Source: Candidatus Limimorpha equi (GTDB lineage: Bacteria > Bacteroidota > Bacteroidia > Bacteroidales > F082). Taken from it: a DNA stretch of 8,431 nt. This document shows, piece by piece, positions 6,959-8,431 of the stretch. The position numbers and the translations under genes are program-made. Every line of letters starts with the position of its first letter. Position 1 is the first letter of the stretch. Location: contig JAGHSL010000352.1 of the NCBI GenBank assembly GCA_018065885.1, forward strand, positions 1-8,431. Reading direction: 5' to 3'. The notes under the pieces were generated by a model. The model worked only from the letters and a program-made list of their open reading frames with translations, was not told the origin of the DNA and searched no databases.

Positions 6959-6982
6959 AAGGCGCTTCATGCGAAGCGCCTT
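6959..6982 (-). terminator. Intrinsic terminator of the DUF6266 gene
   Basis: A perfect 10-bp stem (AAGGCGCTTC with GAAGCGCCTT) closes a 4-base loop at 6969-6972. On the - strand it is followed by more T residues (TTTT overall, then CCGTTT). It lies about 40 bp after the stop codon of the DUF6266 gene at 7024. A smaller hairpin (TCCCT, CAC, AGGGA) sits between them. Confidence 0.8.
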
Positions 6983-7023
6983 GCTGAGAGTCCCTCACAG
7001 GGAGGGTTGCCGTGAAACGATGC

Positions 7024-7674
7024 TTATTTCTCGGCGCGGGTCTTGATGATGAACGAACCGAAACCGCGGGTGGATACTTTGCCCTTGGTGGCTACCGTTG
7101 CGTAGTAGTAGAGCTGGTCGCCGGCTTGGGCAAAGCCCTTCAGGTTGAGCGTCGCGGTTTCCGCTTCGACCAACACGTTGGTGTTGACCAAGGTGACAGC
7201 CTTGTGGGTCTGGTTGAACAATACGATGATGGCATTCGAGTTGCCGGCATCGTATTCAATCTCGCTCACGTCCCAAGGCAGGATGACGGCAGTGGTGTCG
7301 GTAACTGTGGCCGACTGCAGACTGCCAGCCCCATCGGGACCGTTGCCGAGGCTGACGATGCGGCTGAAGTCGAGCGTCTTGGTGTCGCCTTCGTTTACAG
7401 CACAGGCGGCAATCTGGCGCGACAGCAGGTTGCGACGCGACAGCCCCGTCACTTCGGTGGGGTAGAGCGCCCTCAGCATCTCTTTGCTGATGCCGCGGGT
7501 GGCCTTGCCCAACTCCTTGAAGAAGTTGCGCTGCTTCACCTGCTCTTCGGTGTTCGCGTTCTTCACTTCAATGGCGCGGCTACGCATGACGTAACGTCCG
7601 TTCCATTTTGAGCCGACTACTGTGCCGACGGCTCCTGAGAATCCGTCAAGGATTCCTTTGTTTACAATTGCCAT
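7024..7674 (-). CDS. DUF6266 family protein
   Basis: This 216-residue protein is of unknown function. Its N-terminus, KGILDGFSGAVGTVVGSKW followed by NGRYVMRSR (residues 6-33), is the signature I associate with DUF6266. That family occurs in Bacteroidota and usually starts with a short Met-x-x-x-x-(K/Q)GILGGFSG sequence. A charged helical stretch follows (about 42-92, with EEQVKQRNFFKELGKATRG). The rest is beta-prone, with alternating valine/threonine strands and a tail QLYYYATVATKGKVSTRGFGSFIIKTR. There is no signal peptide or membrane segment. The frame is open upstream to an ATG at 7773, which would add 33 Asn/Lys-rich residues. I reject that start because the family signature sits right at the N-terminus from 7674 and the added part is low-complexity leader sequence. 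The gene stands alone with its own terminator, and the function cannot be inferred from its neighbours. Confidence 0.75.
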   Translation of the reverse strand: MAIVNKGILDGFSGAVGTVVGSKWNGRYVMRSRAIEVKNANTEEQVKQRNFFKELGKATRGISKEMLRALYPTEVTGLSRRNLLSRQIAACAVNEGDTKTLDFSRIVSLGNGPDGAGSLQSATVTDTTAVILPWDVSEIEYDAGNSNAIIVLFNQTHKAVTLVNTNVLVEAETATLNLKGFAQAGDQLYYYATVATKGKVSTRGFGSFIIKTRAEK

Positions 7675-7875
7675 GATGATTACGTTTTTTGGCTTATTAT
7701 TAATGTTGTTTTCTTTTTTGCTGCTGTTGCAGCGGTTGCTGTTGTTGGGTTTTGTTTCCATTTTATTACACATTATTATTTATGATTTATCGTTTTTTCC
7801 CCTCCTTTCTGGCAATGCCATTGCTTCCAGGACTGTTGGCCCTGTGTGGGGGGTGATCTTGTTCTGTTGATGAGT

Positions 7876-7917
7876 TGTACTACCATTGCTTTCAAATTTT
7901 TCGGCAATTTTAGTACA
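7876..7917. repeat. Imperfect dyad upstream of the DUF6266 gene
   Basis: GTACTA (7877-7882) pairs with TAGTAC (7911-7916), with one more T-A pair outside. After a CC/TT mismatch, ATTGC (7885-7889) pairs with GCAAT (7904-7908), leaving a 14-base A/T-rich loop. On neither strand does a T-run follow directly, so it does not look like a plain terminator. It may be an RNA structure in a long 5' leader or a protein-binding site. Confidence 0.45.
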
Positions 7918-7937
7918 GTGACAATATGGTGCGCAAT

Positions 7938-7955
7938 AGTTAGTGCAAACTAACT
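7938..7955. promoter_or_regulatory. Perfect palindrome, operator-like
   Basis: AGTTAGT and ACTAACT form 7-bp arms around GCAA. The size and symmetry suit a dimeric DNA-binding protein. It overlaps TTAGTTTG on the - strand, one mismatch from the Bacteroidota -7 box, so it could be an operator over a weak promoter for the DUF6266 gene. This is inference only, because no regulator gene is present in the window. Confidence 0.4.
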
Positions 7956-8000
7956 TCAAGGGAATTTTTCGGTATTGATAATCAATGTGTTGATATGGAA

Positions 8001-8049
8001 AATGGTGACCTCGGTGATGTCGTTCACCATGAGTCACCATTCACTCACC
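8001..8049. repeat. Five TCACC pentamers at about one helical turn spacing
   Basis: TCACC occurs at 8004-8008 and 8013-8017 on the - strand, and at 8024-8028, 8034-8038 and 8045-8049 on the + strand. The starts are 9, 11, 10 and 11 bp apart. The outer pair forms a perfect 9-bp inverted repeat (AATGGTGAC at 8001-8009 with GTCACCATT at 8033-8041). The cluster lies 3' of the right-hand gene and far upstream of the DUF6266 gene. It could act as a phased binding array or as an RNA hairpin at the end of the upstream transcript. Confidence 0.5.
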
Positions 8050-8065
8050 ACTGGAGTCCCAAACC

Positions 8066-8431
8066 TCAACTGGCAAGATTCTTCTCAATTGTGGCTACGG
8101 TTTCATCGTAGTCTTTGGGCTTTTCGCTGAACTTGCTGATGAATGTTTTGGGAAGCACGGTATCAAAATTACTGAAAATGGCAAACATCAGGCCAACCCA
8201 TTCGTCAGCCTTGTGATTAGCCTCGCTGCCCTGCAAATCTTCAAAGATGCAATGGAAGGTGTAGCAGATGAACTGCTTGTTGCTGACATTTGCATTGATT
8301 TTCCGTATGTCGTTGGGGATTTTGCCGAAAATTACAAAGTGTTTCACATAATTGACGAGATTGTTGAACTCGTCTTGTTCCATAAATGATGTAAGGGCTT
8401 TGGGTGATATGCCGGAAAAGATTTGCAGTCG
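8066..8431 (-). CDS. Hypothetical protein, C-terminal part (5' end outside window)
   Basis: I do not recognise this protein. The frame is open through the right edge of the window, giving 121 visible residues that end VATIEKNLAS. An internal ATG at 8383 would make a 105-residue protein starting MEQDEFNNLV. The 16 codons upstream of it (RLQIFSGISPKALTSF) contain no stop and look like ordinary protein, so I treat the gene as truncated by the window. The sequence is mostly helix-prone, with aromatic-rich patches (VKHFVIFGKI, FICYTFHCIFEDL, WVGLMFAIFSNF) and an acidic/lysine-rich end. It looks like a soluble helical domain with no catalytic motif that I can see. No Shine-Dalgarno precedes the internal ATG. 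Confidence 0.6.
   Translation of the reverse strand, partial: RLQIFSGISPKALTSFMEQDEFNNLVNYVKHFVIFGKIPNDIRKINANVSNKQFICYTFHCIFEDLQGSEANHKADEWVGLMFAIFSNFDTVLPKTFISKFSEKPKDYDETVATIEKNLAS

Larger units (their letters stand above)
7675..8065. other. Gene-free upstream region of the DUF6266 gene with several dyads
   Basis: About 390 bp carry no credible gene. Next to the DUF6266 start lie an A/T-rich leader and a stretch of CAA/CAG-type triplets (on the - strand), including a 5-bp hairpin GCTGC-TGTT-GCAGC at 7720-7733. Further upstream are an imperfect dyad (7876-7917), a perfect palindrome (7938-7955) and a TCACC cluster (8001-8049), listed separately. I found no exact TAnnTTTG box on the - strand. 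The nearest is TTAGTTTG inside the 7938-7955 palindrome. Confidence 0.5.

Noticed and set aside
6673..6987. Open frame of 104 codons on the + strand
   Set aside because: It is made of a gene-end remnant, a large inverted repeat and a terminator stem, so its openness is accidental.
7012..7611. Open frame of 199 codons on the + strand opposite the DUF6266 gene
   Set aside because: It is antisense to a gene with a recognisable N-terminal family signature and its own terminator. The Gly/Val-rich translation is typical of a shadow frame.
7780..8040. Open frame of 86 codons on the - strand
   Set aside because: It is rich in His, Cys and Tyr, starts inside the TCACC cluster and shows no recognisable pattern. 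It lies across dyads that look regulatory.

Overview
The window looks like chromosomal DNA of an anaerobic Bacteroidota, most likely order Bacteroidales. Three things support this. Two secreted proteins end in a type IX secretion system (T9SS, Por) sorting domain. One gene encodes a DUF6266-type protein, a family I know from Bacteroidota. Gene starts follow A/T-rich leaders without clear Shine-Dalgarno sequences, and the main operon is preceded by a match to the Bacteroidota -7 box TAnnTTTG. The genus cannot be decided from the sequence.

Layout. The left edge (3-167) is the GC-rich C-terminal tail of an IS1380-like transposase, followed by about 190 bp without a gene. Next come two tandem paralogous genes on the + strand (355-1464 and 1504-2619). 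Each encodes a signal peptide, BspA-type leucine-rich repeats and a T9SS C-terminal domain. Convergent to them, on the - strand, lies a three-gene operon (6568 down to 2633). Its order is glycyl-radical decarboxylase large subunit, 86-residue Fe-S small subunit, and radical SAM activating enzyme. I identify it as 4-hydroxyphenylacetate decarboxylase, hpdB-hpdC-hpdA, which makes p-cresol and CO2 from 4-hydroxyphenylacetate during anaerobic tyrosine breakdown. The small subunit is diagnostic, and the catalytic residues of the large subunit fall one position from those I remember for the clostridial enzyme.

Just upstream of hpdB (6629-6676) is a short copy of the 3' end of a BspA/T9SS gene, including a 23-bp exact match to the end of the second paralog. 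The hpd operon is therefore bracketed by two copies of that gene end, which suggests it replaced or interrupted a third tandem paralog. Further right are an 88-bp imperfect inverted repeat built of CACGAAT/ATTCGTG units, a strong hairpin terminator (6959-6982), and a DUF6266 gene on the - strand (7674-7024). The DUF6266 gene has a long leader region with several dyads and a phased set of TCACC motifs. The C-terminal part of an unrecognised - strand protein runs off the right edge.

Working together: HpdA uses S-adenosylmethionine and an Fe-S cluster to install the glycyl radical on Gly872 of HpdB, and HpdB with HpdC performs the decarboxylation. The two LRR proteins are predicted cell-surface or secreted proteins with no evident link to the decarboxylase beyond adjacency.
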